Assembly: GCF_010646885.2 (NCBI RefSeq)
Contig: NZ_CP050700.1
Span: 372,001-436,000, forward strand
DNA: 64,000 nt
Source: Desulfopila sp. IMCC35008
GTDB taxonomy: Bacteria > Desulfobacterota > Desulfobulbia > Desulfobulbales > Desulfocapsaceae
Direction: 5' to 3'
Shown here in pieces: positions 1-8,679 of the stretch (the stretch's first letter is position 1; each line of letters opens with the position of its first letter). The position numbers and the translations under genes were made by a program. The notes below the pieces were generated by a model, which saw only the letters and a program-made list of their open reading frames with translations, did no database searches and had not been told where the DNA came from.

Positions 1-1195
1 CAAGGAGGTTGGTCTGGTCGGCGATCTCGTTAATTGTTTCCGTAACCTTGCTGATCCTCTCGGCTGCATCCCCAAGTTCATTGACACTGGTGGTTGCTTT
101 GTTTGATTCGGTCACCGCTTCGTCGGCGACCACGCGAGCTTTTTCAGAACTTGCGGCAATCTCCTGGATTGTGGCTGTCATCTCCTCCGCTGCTGCGGCG
201 ACCATGGTGACATTGGTGCTGGTCTGTTCGGTAGCGGCAGCAATAGCGCTGAAATTGGTATTCATCTGATTTGATGCTGCGGCAACACCTGTTGAGTTTT
301 TCGCCATTTGTTCAGCAAGCTCAAACAATTTGGAGGAGAGCGTATCAAGTGTCTGGGACGATGCATTAATAGTCGAGGAGCTACCGTTTACACCTATACA
401 CATATTATTGATTGAAGATGCCAGGTTGTTGGCAGAGCAGGCGAGTTGTCCTATTTCATCATTCTGGTCAAGGTCGCATCGTACGGACATGTTGCCTTGG
501 GCAAGTTTTTCGGTAACTTCTGCCAACTGGTTTGTTGGTTTGCTGATAGAGCGTGAAATGAGAAAGCTAAAAACGAGGCCACTGGCCAGGGTGAGGAGGG
601 TCAAGGTGACAATAATGGTTCTGCCCGAATTTGCGGAAGAAACAAGCTGGGTTTCGGATGCCGCAAGAAGCTCTCCTGCTTCTTCGGATAAGCTGTTGAG
701 GATGTCCTGGGTTGCTGTGAGGGCTGTTTGTGCCTTGCCGTGGTAGATGGCGGAGGCTTCAGAAAGAATATCTTCTTTTGCTTTTCCCCTGGCGAGTACA
801 TTGATCGCAAGAACGGACTCGTGAAGCTCCTGGTGAGGTTTTTCGAGACTCTCAAAAGAGGACGCAAAGTTCGGAAATTCATTAGCTGCGTTTTGCCGTT
901 CAGGTCCATAGAGCCATTTGCCGAGATTGCACTGCCGATGGTCAGTCTGAACGTCAATGGTTGTTATGTCGGGATTGATGAAAAACTCTCCCACTTTTGC
1001 CATAAACTTGTGGTGGTCTATCTCACGGGCCAGGAGTTTGGTATTAAGGTTGGCTGCCGAGGCCGATATGTGTATGCCTTCGACGGCTCCTCCAAATCGT
1101 AACCAGCAGATTGTGCCGAGACCGACAAGAAGAGCAAGAATTACACCAAAAGCGACAGGTAGCTTGAAGTTGATAGAAAGATCTCGAATGCGCAT
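1..1195 (-). CDS. Methyl-accepting chemotaxis protein with CZB-like sensor region (3' end outside window)
   Basis: An uninterrupted minus-strand reading frame runs from an ATG at 1195 to the window edge, about 398 codons, so the C-terminus is missing. It begins MRIRDLSINFKLPVAFG followed by a membrane helix (about residues 9-30). The extracytoplasmic part carries HHKF, then CNLGKWLYGP and PHQELHES. These resemble the Cys/His zinc-binding motifs of CZB domains, which are more often cytoplasmic. A second membrane helix lies near residue 205, followed by a HAMP region and the start of the MCP signalling coiled coil (EIADQTNLL at the edge). The protein should relay an envelope signal to CheA/CheW. 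The chemoreceptor call is secure; the zinc-binding reading is inference from motif spacing. Confidence 0.9.
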   Translation of the reverse strand, partial: MRIRDLSINFKLPVAFGVILALLVGLGTICWLRFGGAVEGIHISASAANLNTKLLAREIDHHKFMAKVGEFFINPDITTIDVQTDHRQCNLGKWLYGPERQNAANEFPNFASSFESLEKPHQELHESVLAINVLARGKAKEDILSEASAIYHGKAQTALTATQDILNSLSEEAGELLAASETQLVSSANSGRTIIVTLTLLTLASGLVFSFLISRSISKPTNQLAEVTEKLAQGNMSVRCDLDQNDEIGQLACSANNLASSINNMCIGVNGSSSTINASSQTLDTLSSKLFELAEQMAKNSTGVAAASNQMNTNFSAIAAATEQTSTNVTMVAAAAEEMTATIQEIAASSEKARVVADEAVTESNKATTSVNELGDAAERISKVTETINEIADQTNLL

Positions 1196-1446
1196 AAAGT
1201 AACTCCGTAAATTGTTAGCAGGTTCGCAGCCTGGAATTTTATGGCGAGGGTGTATGTATCTGCAGGTGCATAAAATAAACACATGCAGTACGAAATTGTA
1301 TCACTTTTGTAAGGCTAGTTACCAAGTGGGCTCAGATGTCTGATATGATCAATCTGCCGGGTAGATGCAGGCGTGTGCAGATGGATAAGGTGTGCCGATG
1401 AAACCTTCTACCATTATGCAGACGCTGGCGACTAAATCAAGTCATT

Positions 1447-1478
1447 TGCCAGGCAATTGTGAATATTGTCGCCTGGCA
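1447..1478. repeat. Inverted repeat TGCCAGGC/GCCTGGCA
   Basis: Arms at 1447-1454 and 1471-1478 are perfect 8-base complements around a 16-base loop. There is no T-run on either side, so a classical intrinsic terminator is doubtful. Confidence 0.45.
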
Positions 1479-1508
1479 GGGTGATTATTCTCCTGCTGGA
1501 TATGGGAG

Positions 1509-1558
1509 TTGGTGCTCCTTCACGTTCAGAGACCCTGTACGTTCAGGCAGAGCACCAA
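1509..1558. repeat. Inverted repeat TTGGTGCTC/GAGCACCAA enclosing a direct repeat
   Basis: Nine-base perfect arms at 1509-1517 and 1550-1558 enclose two copies of ACGTTCAG (1522-1529 and 1539-1546). The element lies just beyond the stop of the M50 protease gene and could be a transcript-end structure, although it lacks a T-tract. Confidence 0.45.
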
Positions 1559-1576
1559 ATGGTGGGGATTGGCTGT

Positions 1577-2209
1577 TCAGGTGAGTAGCAGGGTATTGGC
1601 AAAGTCAATAACCGGCAGAATTATTTTAGAAAGCAGGCCGCTAAATGCGAGGAGGAGTATGAGGATAAAGCCGTATCGTTCATATTTGAGATATGATCTT
1701 GCCATTTCGGTGGGCAGGATACCGGTCAGAATACGGCTTCCGTCAAGAGGAGGAATAGGCAGGAAATTGAATATACAGAGAACAAGGTTGATCCAGACAC
1801 TCGCTTTCAATATCTCGTAGAAGACGCCGAGGTTAAAGAGAATAAGGTTATTTTCCGGGAAAAAGATGGTTGCAAGGGCAACACCTTTTGCCAGAATTGC
1901 ACTGATGACAGCAAGTACTAAATTGGTTACTGGGCCCGCGAGGGCAACCCAGAGCATATCTTTTTTAGGGTTGCGAAAATAGGCAGGGTTGACAGGCACC
2001 GGCCGAGCCCAACCAATATTGATAAAGAAAAATGCCAGGGTGCCAATAGGATCGAGATGTTTGACCGGATTGAGGGTCAATCGGCCTGCGGCTCTGGCTG
2101 TGGGGTCACCAAACCTGTACGCCACATAACCGTGGGCAAACTCGTGCAGGGTCAGGGCGAAGAGGATAGGTGGGGCAAGGAAGAGAACTTTGAGGAGTAT
2201 GGTTTCCAT
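1577..2209 (-). CDS. Site-2 protease family (M50) membrane metalloprotease
   Basis: The 210-residue polytopic protein carries the zinc motif HEFAH (in TLHEFAHGYVAYRFGD) in its first helix. A C-terminal motif NFLPIPPLDG matches the NPxPxxDG element that supplies the third metal ligand in S2P-type proteases. It has four to five hydrophobic segments and no PDZ domain, typical of the short S2P-like proteins common next to segregation or tRNA genes. Function is presumed intramembrane proteolysis; the substrate is unknown. It lies 59 bases after the DHH/CBS/nucleotidyltransferase gene on the same strand and may be cotranscribed. ATG start at 2209 with no clear Shine-Dalgarno sequence. Confidence 0.9.
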   Translation of the reverse strand: METILLKVLFLAPPILFALTLHEFAHGYVAYRFGDPTARAAGRLTLNPVKHLDPIGTLAFFFINIGWARPVPVNPAYFRNPKKDMLWVALAGPVTNLVLAVISAILAKGVALATIFFPENNLILFNLGVFYEILKASVWINLVLCIFNFLPIPPLDGSRILTGILPTEMARSYLKYERYGFILILLLAFSGLLSKIILPVIDFANTLLLT

Positions 2210-2268
2210 TATCGATACACGCAGGCTGATTATTTAAAAGGATGTGCCAAGGGCCATATCAGGAGAGA

Positions 2269-4968
2269 CTAAGCATCAGAGTTGTCGGCATCAAGTTTTT
2301 CCAGAGGATACTTGGCCTGGAGATGGGCAATTTCATCTTCTTTAGTGTGTAGCTTGTTGTCCAGCTTCATCTCCAGAAGATCACTGAGCATGATTTTAAA
2401 TTCGGGACCTGGTTTATAGCCAAGTTTCATCAGGTCTTTGCCTGAGAGTTCGGGGCTGGTATAACGGAGTTCCGTGACATAATTGGAGACACATTTCTTC
2501 ACCGAACTTTTCCTGGCAATAGCCATGAGGTAGAGAAGCCCTTCAATTTTGAGCTCCTGCAAGAGGAGATAGCTCTCGCTGTTGGGGATGGCTCGTCGGT
2601 GCTGGAAAAAGCGGGCAGTCTTATCCGCATGCATCTTTTGCTGCAAAATGAACTCACTCATTTTCTGAGGGACGAGGAACCGTCTGCAAAAGGAGGCAAG
2701 CACCTCGTTTGGTGAGCGTCCCATTATGGCCAGCAGGTAGACTATCCAGGGTGTGCATTTTTCTTCGAGATAGAGCAGGTTGTGCCAGGAGAGGGCGTTT
2801 TTGGCCTGGGTCAGGATGTGGTGGAACCTGCGATCGATCTTGAGGTGTGGTTTGAGGTCGGGCCAGAGAAACTGGAAAAGGTTAAATTCAGCCAGTCTCT
2901 CGATGGCCGGTATAGGGTCCGTTTCTGAAAGGATATGCCGGAGCTCAGAAAAGAGCCTGGTATCGTTGGTTTTGCCAAAAAGCTTCATCTTGACCGCATT
3001 CTGCATGAGGCGTTTGGTATGCGGGGCAATACGGAACTGCATACGTTGCTCAAAACGAATAGCGCGGAACAGCCGACTCGGGTCTTCCACAAAGCTGAGG
3101 TTATGAAGTACCTTTATCTGCTTGTGCTTGAGGTCGTTCTGGCAGTTGAAGAAGTCGACCAGGGTGCCGAACTGGCGAGTATTCAGCTGGATTGCCATGG
3201 CGTTGATGGTGAAATCTCTGCGGTACAGATCCAGTTTTATCGATGATAATTCCACCGTCGGCAAAGCTGCCGGATACTCGTAATATTCGAGTCGGGCGGT
3301 GGCGATGTCGAGTTTGAAGCCATCGGGCAGCAACACTGTGGCGGTGGAAAATCGTTCATGGGTTCGGTACCTGCCTCCCAGCCGGGCGGTTAATGCTTTG
3401 GCGAAAGTGATACCGTCCCCCTCTACCACAATATCCAGGTCGAGGTTCTGCTTTTTTAAGAGAAGGTCACGTACAAAACCACCAACGGCAAAAGCGTTAT
3501 AACCAATTACATCGGCGGCTTCACCAATCTCCTGCAAGAGCTTTATCATCCGTTTTGACAAACAGTCGACAACCAGGTTGTGGAGGTTCCTTTTTCTCTC
3601 CAGCGACGGATATTCAGATTCATGCAACAGGTTTTTGGGAAGATGGGCCGGGTCGTTAACCAGGTGGTTCAGCAAGTCCGTACGAGTGATAACGCCTTCC
3701 AGCACATCGTCCTGGACAATGGGGATAAGACGCTGTCTGTTTTCGATAATCAGTTCCTGGATGTCGGCCAGGTTTGCGTTGAGCGACAGAAATTCAATAT
3801 CTGTCGACATGTATTCACTCACCTGCAGATGGCCTAAATCGTGGTGTAATGCTTTTTCGATAACCCGGCGAGTGAGTATGCCGATAACATTTATACCTCG
3901 GTCAGGTGCGTTGGGTTCGCCAGCCGGAGCCACTACGACAACCGAGTTGATGGAGTAGCGGTTTAACAGGAACTGGGCATTGGTCAGGGTAATGTCTGCT
4001 GGAATTGTGATCGCCGGAGTAGACATTAACTCCCTGGCGATGGGCTGCGGCCGGACATGGCGTTGCAGTTTCTGGATGAGTCGTTCCTGGGCTTCCACCA
4101 AGGTAATATCACGAACCGTGGCGGAAGCTGCAGTGGCGTGGCCGCCTCCCCCCATATCCCGTGCAATAACCCCCACATTGACATCTGCGATCCTGGATCG
4201 GGCAATAAGATAGATGCGGCTGCCCATGGCAATAAGCGCGAAAAGCGTATCCAGGTTTTCCATGACCATAAAACGGCGGATGATGAGGGCGAAATCATCG
4301 ACATATTCCGGCAGTGACATGGAGACCACAGTGATCGGCAAACCCTGAATCAGGTACTGGTGCGCGTTGTTCATCAGGTCGTGCAGGAGTTCGACCTGCA
4401 TGGTGGTCAGTTCATGGCTGATAAACTGGGAGACAATGTCGAGTTTGGCTCCCATTCGAACCAGCCAGGCTGCTGCCTCCAAGTCTTCCGGGGTCGTGGT
4501 CAGGTGGGTGAGGGAGCCGGTGTCCTCATAGATGCCGAGGCAAAAGATGGTGGCTTCTTCCGGGCTCAGTTCGATATCTTCTTCACGAATCAGTTGGGTA
4601 AAGATGGTGGCGGTGGCGCCAACGTTTTTTACAACCTCCACATCTCCTCTGATGTCACCGGGACTTTCAGGGTGGTGATCGTAGAGATGGATTGCCGTGT
4701 TCGGGTTATCAATACATTTTTTGAAAACTCCGATTCGCTCAGATGCGCGGGTGTCGACAATGATAAGGGTTGTGATTTCGTCGAGTTCTATATCCCTGGC
4801 TTTCTGGAAGTCGTAGCGGTAGAGAAGGGTCTGGGATGTGAAATCACGCAGGTTCTTTTCCTGGGAGCCGGCAAAGGATAGTATTGCATCCGGGTAGAGT
4901 TTGTGGGCTGCGACCATGGATGCCAGTCCGTCAAAATCGGCGTTATGATGGGTCGTGATTACACGCAT
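2269..4968 (-). CDS. DHH-CBS-tRNA nucleotidyltransferase fusion (CCA/A-adding or poly(A) polymerase family)
   Basis: About 899 residues, roughly twice the length of a simple CCA enzyme. In order: a DHH phosphoesterase domain (THHNADFDGLAS near the N-terminus, then LYDHHPESPGD), DHHA1 (GGGGHATAASA near 290), two CBS domains (about 310-440) and a class II nucleotidyltransferase head (VGGFVRDLLL, DLDIVVEGDG near 490-520) with its RNA-binding tail. Family members with this architecture are tRNA A-adding or CCA-adding enzymes, and some may act as poly(A) polymerases. The DHH part suggests a linked nuclease or nucleotide-phosphodiesterase activity, and CBS domains usually sense adenosine nucleotides. 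The start is taken at ATG 4968 (MRVITTHHNADFDG); a TTG at 4977 is possible. Confidence 0.88.
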   Translation of the reverse strand: MRVITTHHNADFDGLASMVAAHKLYPDAILSFAGSQEKNLRDFTSQTLLYRYDFQKARDIELDEITTLIIVDTRASERIGVFKKCIDNPNTAIHLYDHHPESPGDIRGDVEVVKNVGATATIFTQLIREEDIELSPEEATIFCLGIYEDTGSLTHLTTTPEDLEAAAWLVRMGAKLDIVSQFISHELTTMQVELLHDLMNNAHQYLIQGLPITVVSMSLPEYVDDFALIIRRFMVMENLDTLFALIAMGSRIYLIARSRIADVNVGVIARDMGGGGHATAASATVRDITLVEAQERLIQKLQRHVRPQPIARELMSTPAITIPADITLTNAQFLLNRYSINSVVVVAPAGEPNAPDRGINVIGILTRRVIEKALHHDLGHLQVSEYMSTDIEFLSLNANLADIQELIIENRQRLIPIVQDDVLEGVITRTDLLNHLVNDPAHLPKNLLHESEYPSLERKRNLHNLVVDCLSKRMIKLLQEIGEAADVIGYNAFAVGGFVRDLLLKKQNLDLDIVVEGDGITFAKALTARLGGRYRTHERFSTATVLLPDGFKLDIATARLEYYEYPAALPTVELSSIKLDLYRRDFTINAMAIQLNTRQFGTLVDFFNCQNDLKHKQIKVLHNLSFVEDPSRLFRAIRFEQRMQFRIAPHTKRLMQNAVKMKLFGKTNDTRLFSELRHILSETDPIPAIERLAEFNLFQFLWPDLKPHLKIDRRFHHILTQAKNALSWHNLLYLEEKCTPWIVYLLAIMGRSPNEVLASFCRRFLVPQKMSEFILQQKMHADKTARFFQHRRAIPNSESYLLLQELKIEGLLYLMAIARKSSVKKCVSNYVTELRYTSPELSGKDLMKLGYKPGPEFKIMLSDLLEMKLDNKLHTKEDEIAHLQAKYPLEKLDADNSDA

Positions 4969-5012
4969 AAGAGACAAATGTTATCTGCTTCTTCTCGAAA
5001 CGAATTAATAAT

Positions 5013-5024
5013 TGAACCGGTTCA
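5013..5024. promoter_or_regulatory. Perfect 12-base palindrome TGAACCGGTTCA
   Basis: It lies 45 bases upstream of the DHH/CBS/nucleotidyltransferase start, in the gap after xerD. Its position and symmetry fit a regulator-binding site, but no specific regulator is indicated. Confidence 0.35.
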
Positions 5025-5141
5025 GGTGCTACTCCTTTTATGGCAATAGTCCATAACTGCGCCTGTTCTGCGAATGGTTTTCAAGAATAACCGGAGTTGT
5101 TTTTGAGTAGTATCCTTACTATGTCATAAATATTTATAAAA

Positions 5142-6074
5142 TCATCCCCTTGGATGAAATTTTTTATGAATGCTCTTCAGCCTGTCCTGATCAATATGCG
5201 TATACACCTGGGTTGTGGCGATGTCGGAATGGCCCAGCATCATTTGTACTGAACGCAGGTCGGCACCATGGGAGAGCAAGTGGGTGGCGAAGGAATGGCG
5301 TAGCATATGAGGAGAAATTTTTTTGTCGATTCCTGCGGAAAGAGCCGTGTTTCTTAATATCTGCCAATATCTCAGCCGGGTCATACAGCTGCCGCGGTTG
5401 GTAATAAAGAGGTAGTTGCTTCTTCGTCCTTTTAATATCAGGGGTCTGGCAAGTTGCAGATATTCTTCAATCGACTCCTTGGCCCGGCTGCCAAACGGTA
5501 CCAGCCTTTCCTTGTTTCCTTTGCCTATTACCCGGACAAAACCCGCAGAGAGGTTGCAAGCTGAAAGGGGTAATCCTACAAGTTCGGAGACCCGGAGTCC
5601 TGTAGAGTAGAGCAGGTAGAGCATGGCACTGTTCCTGCGGGAAATGGGTGTTGTCGTAGTTGGCGGGGCAAGCAGGGAGTTGACTTCATCTATGCTGAGA
5701 GCCTTGGGGAGGATCTGGCCACTTTTAGGCAGATCGACCAGAGCAAAAGGGTTCGATGATACCAGGTGTCGTCCGGCCAGAAAGGAGAAAAAGGAGCGCA
5801 GGGCGGAAACGCGTCGGGCGTTGGTGCGATTGGAAATGTTTTTATTCTTGCACTGCTCCAAAAAACGGTGAATATTTTTCAGATCGACAGCGGCAAGATT
5901 TCGTAAGCGCTGAGAAAGAAGAAAAGACAGAAAAAGCTCAATGTCAGCCGCATAGGCCTTCACGCTGTTTTCTGCAAGCCGCCGCTCGGAGATGAGATAG
6001 TGCAGAAAAAGATCCCGGCGGTGTGCGAAATGCTCGGGAAGCGGCGGCCCTGATTTTTTTGAAGAGCGTGTCAC
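5142..6074 (-). CDS. xerD: Tyrosine recombinase of the XerC/XerD type
   Basis: 310 residues, the usual Xer length. There is an N-terminal SAM-like core-binding domain (about 20-110) and a C-terminal catalytic domain with STGLRVSELVG (first Arg), HMLRHSFATHLL (His-x-x-Arg) and LGHSDIATTQVYTH (His and the nucleophilic Tyr). The tail RLKSIHKKFHPRG is typical of XerD. The likely role is resolving chromosome dimers at dif, with a partner XerC elsewhere. GTG start at 6074 with AAGAGG eight bases upstream. It follows rpsU by 38 bases. No integron or phage context is seen, which favours the housekeeping role; XerC versus XerD cannot be settled here. Confidence 0.88.
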   Translation of the reverse strand: MTRSSKKSGPPLPEHFAHRRDLFLHYLISERRLAENSVKAYAADIELFLSFLLSQRLRNLAAVDLKNIHRFLEQCKNKNISNRTNARRVSALRSFFSFLAGRHLVSSNPFALVDLPKSGQILPKALSIDEVNSLLAPPTTTTPISRRNSAMLYLLYSTGLRVSELVGLPLSACNLSAGFVRVIGKGNKERLVPFGSRAKESIEEYLQLARPLILKGRRSNYLFITNRGSCMTRLRYWQILRNTALSAGIDKKISPHMLRHSFATHLLSHGADLRSVQMMLGHSDIATTQVYTHIDQDRLKSIHKKFHPRG

Positions 6075-6112
6075 TCATCGAACCTCTTGGTAAGAGGCCC
6101 GCAGGAGAGGAA

Positions 6113-6307
6113 TCAGCCAGCTCTTCTGAGGCGATTGAACTTGCGGAGCTTACGGCGTGCTTCAGCCTGCTTGCGACGCTTTTTCACACTCGGCTTCTCA
6201 TAGTACTCGCGACGCTTCAGTTCTCTCTTGATGCCGTCAATCTGCAGCTTTTTTTTCAGTTGGCGAATTGCGTATTCGAGATCACCCCGAACTTCAACTT
6301 CGATCAT
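6113..6307 (-). CDS. rpsU: 30S ribosomal protein S21
   Basis: A 64-residue basic protein starting MIEVEVRGDLEYAIRQLK and continuing with EYYEKPSVKKRRKQAEARRK, the hallmark of bS21. The protein binds near the anti-Shine-Dalgarno end of 16S rRNA and helps initiation. The ATG at 6307 has GGAG at suitable distance, so it is preferred over an in-frame TTG 18 bases upstream. A strong sigma-70-like promoter lies about 100 bases upstream, and xerD follows on the same strand. Confidence 0.95.
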   Translation of the reverse strand: MIEVEVRGDLEYAIRQLKKKLQIDGIKRELKRREYYEKPSVKKRRKQAEARRKLRKFNRLRRAG

Positions 6308-6642
6308 CTGGGACTCCGTTAACAATTAAATTATTTGTATATTCAAGGCTCTGTACAGGTTTTTAACATGGTAGCCAAGAAATGTTAAAATATCACGACA
6401 TGAACCTGACTTATATAAAAGGAAGGAGCGGCGTTGTCAATCCTTTTCTCAAAGAGCTTATATTTTTTCGACCGGAATTTTGACTGCTTTACCATGGAAA
6501 AACAGAAAATAAGCAACAATAACATGAAATGTGAGTATTCAAGAATCTGGATGCAGTTCAGAGAAACGAGATGTACAATATAAAGAGATGCGGGACGGCC
6601 CCACCTTGATTCATGATTCAATATAACAGGGAGAGAGAACAT
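6308..6642. other. Divergent intergenic region between rpsU and ddl
   Basis: About 335 bases without a credible gene. It carries the rpsU promoter (listed separately). A long minus-strand open frame that crosses this region and continues into ddl is low-complexity and overlaps ddl, so it is not called. No clear ddl promoter was identified. Confidence 0.6.
6412..6440 (-). promoter_or_regulatory. Sigma-70-type promoter for rpsU (and xerD)
   Basis: Read on the minus strand, TTGACA (6440-6435) is separated by exactly 17 bases from TATATA (6417-6412). The predicted start lies near 6405, leaving a leader of about 100 bases before rpsU. Confidence 0.7.
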
Positions 6643-7581
6643 ATGGCAGCAAAGAAACTCACAATTGCGTTGTTGGCAGGGGGAACTTCGGGTGAACGCG
6701 AGGTGTCCCTCAGTGGAGCGGCCGGAGTCGAAAAAGCCCTCGATCCTGAAAAGTTCGATGTACGTCGTTTTGATCCGGCAACTGATTTGGCTCAACTTGT
6801 CGATGCTGCAGCGGAGATTGATTTTGCCTTTATTCTTTTGCATGGCTTGCAGGGCGAGGATGGGACAGTCCAGGGCCTGCTTGACCTTCTTCATGTACCT
6901 TATCAAGGGTCCGGGGTCCTTGGCAGTGCCATTGCCATGGACAAAGATCTGGCAAAGGAGTTGTATAGACTCAACAGCCTGCCTGTTGCCGAGTGGGAGA
7001 TCATCACCCCAAACAATGTGGATGATGCCTCTAAGATTACCTCTCGTCTCGGTTTGCCTCTGGTGGTGAAACCGGTCCGTGAGGGGTCCAGTCTCGGTAT
7101 GACCATTGCTTATTCGGAAAAAGAGGTGGAGGCCGGTATCGAAATGGCCTTGATGCATGGTCAGGAGGTAATGGTCGAGCAGTATATCCAGGGTCGGGAA
7201 TTAACGGTGGGTGTGATCGGTAATGATTCGCTGACGCCGCTCCCCCTTATAGAGATTGTACCTGGTGAGGAGTTTACGTTTTTTGACTACAAGGCTAAGT
7301 ATGAGCCGGGGGCCAGCGAGGAAATCTGTCCCGCACCGGTCAGTGACGAGGTGAGGAAAAAAGCACAGGATTACGCAGTGCGGGCGCACAAGGCACTTCG
7401 TCTCCGAGGCTACTCGCGGACGGATATGATGATGGACCGTGACGAAAACCTCTTTTTACTGGAGACAAACACCATACCCGGTATGACGCCGACGTCCCTG
7501 TTGCCGCAGGCGGCTGCGGAGCATGGTCTGCCATTCCCGGTTTTCCTGGAAAAGCTGATTGAACTGGGGATGGAAAAATAA
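6643..7581 (+). CDS. ddl: D-alanine--D-alanine ligase
   Basis: A 312-residue ATP-grasp enzyme that makes the D-Ala-D-Ala dipeptide for peptidoglycan in the cytoplasm. Visible family elements are AGGTSGEREVSLSGA at the N-terminus, LHGLQGEDGTVQGLL, VVKPVREGSSLGM (nucleotide-binding strand) and the C-terminal metal-binding LLETNTIPGMTPTSLLPQ. The length and all main motifs are normal. The start is placed at ATG 6643 because GGGAGAGAG lies just upstream; the open frame extends 30 bases further. It converges with fdhD and leaves only 29 bases between the two stop codons. Confidence 0.96.
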   Translation: MAAKKLTIALLAGGTSGEREVSLSGAAGVEKALDPEKFDVRRFDPATDLAQLVDAAAEIDFAFILLHGLQGEDGTVQGLLDLLHVPYQGSGVLGSAIAMDKDLAKELYRLNSLPVAEWEIITPNNVDDASKITSRLGLPLVVKPVREGSSLGMTIAYSEKEVEAGIEMALMHGQEVMVEQYIQGRELTVGVIGNDSLTPLPLIEIVPGEEFTFFDYKAKYEPGASEEICPAPVSDEVRKKAQDYAVRAHKALRLRGYSRTDMMMDRDENLFLLETNTIPGMTPTSLLPQAAAEHGLPFPVFLEKLIELGMEK

Positions 7582-7610
7582 CGATCACCGCCAGTGTCAG
7601 GAGGATGCTG

Positions 7611-8444
7611 TTAACCCTGTTGTCCGGTGACTACCCGATCCGGGGCGTTAAAGATGTTGAGCCGCTCCGGGCGTGCGTACGCCGCAAGTGTTGCACCTGA
7701 ACGCCTGGCAATGGCGTACCCGAGAGATGATGGAGCCGTTCGCGACATAATGATCGGGATTCCCAGCCGGGCACATTTCAGGACCATATCCGAGGTGAGG
7801 CGCCCGGTGGTGTAAATAGCTCCGCCGGGTGTGGCCTTACCAAGCAGAATGGCACCCAGTACCTTGTCTACAGCATTGTGGCGGCCCACATCCTCGTAAT
7901 ACATTTTCAGGCTGTTGTCTTGCCAGAACCCGCAACCATGTACACAGTGGGTGTCATGTCCCAGTGTGGAGTAATGAAGAGACTGTCGGATAAAGGAGCT
8001 GATCTCTTCAAAGGTGATGGTTGTCTCTTCAAGCGGGTCGAAGGCATCATCGAACATTTCCTTGGCTATCTTGCCGGTTCCACCACAACCGGAGGTGATG
8101 ATGACCTCTTTGGGCTCTGTGTACTCCACATCCGCGTAGACTGCGATCCGCCCCTCAGGGCACACGTAGACCTCTTTTACTTCATCGGCATTTCTGATAT
8201 ACCCCTGGCCGAACAGGAATCCCACCCCGAATTCTTCCAATCCGATAGGCAGTACCATTGATGAACCAATGGTTTCATCGTTTAAGGTGATGGTGTAGGG
8301 CGTTTCGATGGCAAGCTGTTCATGCTGCTCACGACGACCCTGAGGGGTTATAATTGTGGTAGGCCGGGTGATGGTCAGGGCTGTGGATTGAGGTTGTTGG
8401 TCTGGCATGTGCGGTCTGGATTCCTTGTTGATGGTGGACGACAT
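7611..8444 (-). CDS. fdhD: FdhD-type sulfur carrier for formate dehydrogenase
   Basis: 277 residues matching FdhD, the cytoplasmic protein that passes sulfur from a cysteine desulfurase to the Mo/W-bis-MGD cofactor of formate dehydrogenases. The core motif reads TSGCGGTGK. The E. coli protein has a CxxC (Cys121/Cys124) here; this one keeps the first Cys and has Thr at the second. Other typical segments include GRHNAVDKVLGA and TTGRLTSDMVLKCA. It is divergent from the sensor operon that precedes the formate dehydrogenase locus, and the functional link is strong. Start at ATG 8444; an ATG at 8408 is an alternative. Confidence 0.93.
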   Translation of the reverse strand: MSSTINKESRPHMPDQQPQSTALTITRPTTIITPQGRREQHEQLAIETPYTITLNDETIGSSMVLPIGLEEFGVGFLFGQGYIRNADEVKEVYVCPEGRIAVYADVEYTEPKEVIITSGCGGTGKIAKEMFDDAFDPLEETTITFEEISSFIRQSLHYSTLGHDTHCVHGCGFWQDNSLKMYYEDVGRHNAVDKVLGAILLGKATPGGAIYTTGRLTSDMVLKCARLGIPIIMSRTAPSSLGYAIARRSGATLAAYARPERLNIFNAPDRVVTGQQG

Positions 8445-8503
8445 TTCTTCAAAAAAGAATACACAGTATACCAGTGGTCCAGGATTTCAATACCAAAAGC
8501 GAA

Positions 8504-8520
8504 CCTTAGCAGTACTAAGG
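8504..8520. promoter_or_regulatory. Palindrome CCTTAG-N5-CTAAGG in the fdhD/sensor intergenic region
   Basis: Perfect 6-base arms are spaced by five bases between the divergent fdhD gene and the periplasmic-binding-protein gene. This is a suitable place for an operator controlling one or both, possibly the NarL-type regulator encoded downstream, but that link is inference. Confidence 0.4.
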
Positions 8521-8679
8521 GGGCCCTGCAGGAAAAGAGCGATTGTATATTTTGGCGGGCGGCCTGTCTTGAATAACTTGCATTCCCTGCATAATTTCAC
8601 TACCTTTGTTTTTCTGATCGAAGGTTACCGGCTAAGGGATGCCGGGGTGTCATCGGTTTTATTTACCACGGGGTGTCCC

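Larger units (their letters stand above)
1196..1576. other. Intergenic region, no gene seen
   Basis: This spacer of about 380 bases lies upstream of the chemoreceptor and downstream of the M50 protease gene. No reading frame in it looks like a protein. It holds two inverted repeats, listed separately, near the end of the protease gene. No convincing sigma-70 or sigma-28 promoter was found for the chemoreceptor on the minus strand. Confidence 0.6.

Noticed and set aside
1577..6307. Integron or phage context for the tyrosine recombinase
   Set aside because: Neighbours are housekeeping genes (rpsU, tRNA nucleotidyltransferase) and no attachment repeats are seen, so a dif-acting Xer role is more likely.
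6385..7158. Minus-strand open frame of 257 codons across the ddl start
   Set aside because: It overlaps ddl and a well-supported rpsU promoter and has no recognisable domain.
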